A stretch of 64,000 nt of DNA from Pandoraea nosoerga (GTDB lineage: Bacteria > Pseudomonadota > Gammaproteobacteria > Burkholderiales > Burkholderiaceae): positions 1-64,000 of the forward strand of contig NZ_CABPSC010000010.1 of the NCBI RefSeq assembly GCF_902459585.1. Direction: 5' to 3'. Shown here piece by piece: positions 63,850 through 64,000 of this stretch. Under the pieces are notes generated by a model. That model saw only the letters and a program-made list of their open reading frames with translations, did no database searches and was not told where the DNA came from. Both the position numbers and the translations under genes were made by a program. Each line of letters begins with the position of its first letter. The stretch's first letter is position 1.

Positions 63850-64000
63850 ATGAAAAAACACCCCCTCGACTTCTGGGTCGGCCTGTTCGTGGTTCTCGGC
63901 TTCGCGGCGCTGCTTTTTCTCGCGCTCAAGGCCGGCAACATGAGCTCGCTGTCGTTCTCGAGCTCGTACCCCGTGACGGTGCGCTTCGACAATATCGGCG
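63850..64000 (+). CDS. mlaD: Phospholipid-binding MlaD, 5' part
   Basis: Periplasmic MCE-domain subunit that forms a hexameric ring on MlaE. Only the first 50 codons are in the window: MKKHPLDFWVGLFVVLGFAA gives the inner-membrane anchor (about 8-27) and the MCE domain begins with YPVTVRFDNIG. Truncated by the right window edge. 54 bp after mlaE, same operon. Confidence 0.93.
   Translation, partial: MKKHPLDFWVGLFVVLGFAALLFLALKAGNMSSLSFSSSYPVTVRFDNIG

Overview
This 64 kb window looks like a chromosomal segment of a Burkholderiaceae beta-proteobacterium, most probably Pandoraea or a close relative. The assignment is inferred from the high GC content, the gene order tuf-rpsJ / S10-spc-alpha operons / cutA-dsbD-hemB-engB / resB-ccsA / pil-aroK-aroB-dgt / gltBD / thi / mlaFED, and the protein sequences. 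No rRNA, tRNA, CRISPR array or prophage is visible. Nearly all genes are housekeeping; accessory elements are limited to one REP-associated transposase, a uronate-catabolism cluster and a few short repeats.

Region by region. (1) 1-15355: the 3' end of tuf, then the S10, spc and alpha ribosomal protein operons (rpsJ to rplQ, with secY, infA, rpmJ and rpoA), all on the + strand. The run is divided by internal promoters and leader hairpins before rplC, rplN and rpsD, and ends at a strong terminator. (2) 15559-20264: cutA-dsbD (+), hemB (-), a candidate small RNA (+) and engB (-). (3) 20560-24715: a diheme cytochrome c4 and the System II cytochrome c maturation pair resB-ccsA, functionally linked to dsbD. 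(4) 24924-28705: msrP-msrQ (periplasmic methionine sulfoxide repair), lysA, an LptM-like lipoprotein gene and cyaY. (5) 28817-38903: mrcA (PBP1A) divergent from a pilus/secretin cluster (pilM, pilN and a single ORF that fuses PilO-, PilP- and PilQ-like parts), then aroK, aroB and dgt. (6) 39183-42618: a DUF883 protein, two tandem ompW genes and a RAYT transposase. (7) 42999-49294: gltB-gltD glutamate synthase. (8) 49758-55233: MFS transporter, uronate dehydrogenase, lactonase, a second MFS transporter and an SDR. (9) 55328-61953: an ABC exporter-like protein, then a TPP-riboswitch-controlled thiO-thiS-thiG-thiE operon and a GNAT acetyltransferase. (10) 62213-64000: mlaF-mlaE-mlaD (the last cut by the window edge), for phospholipid transport to maintain outer-membrane asymmetry.

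The most interesting points are: the PilO-PilP-PilQ single-chain fusion, whose frame runs into aroK; a roughly 110-nt candidate small RNA between hemB and engB that displays an anti-Shine-Dalgarno loop; two palindromic -10 elements that could each fire in both directions between divergent genes; a perfect inverted repeat wrapped around the rplN promoter; a two-hairpin leader before rpsD; a 6 x 13-bp minisatellite; and a ThiE protein with a long extra N-terminal domain. All functional calls rest on reading the sequence and recalling family features; no database search was run.
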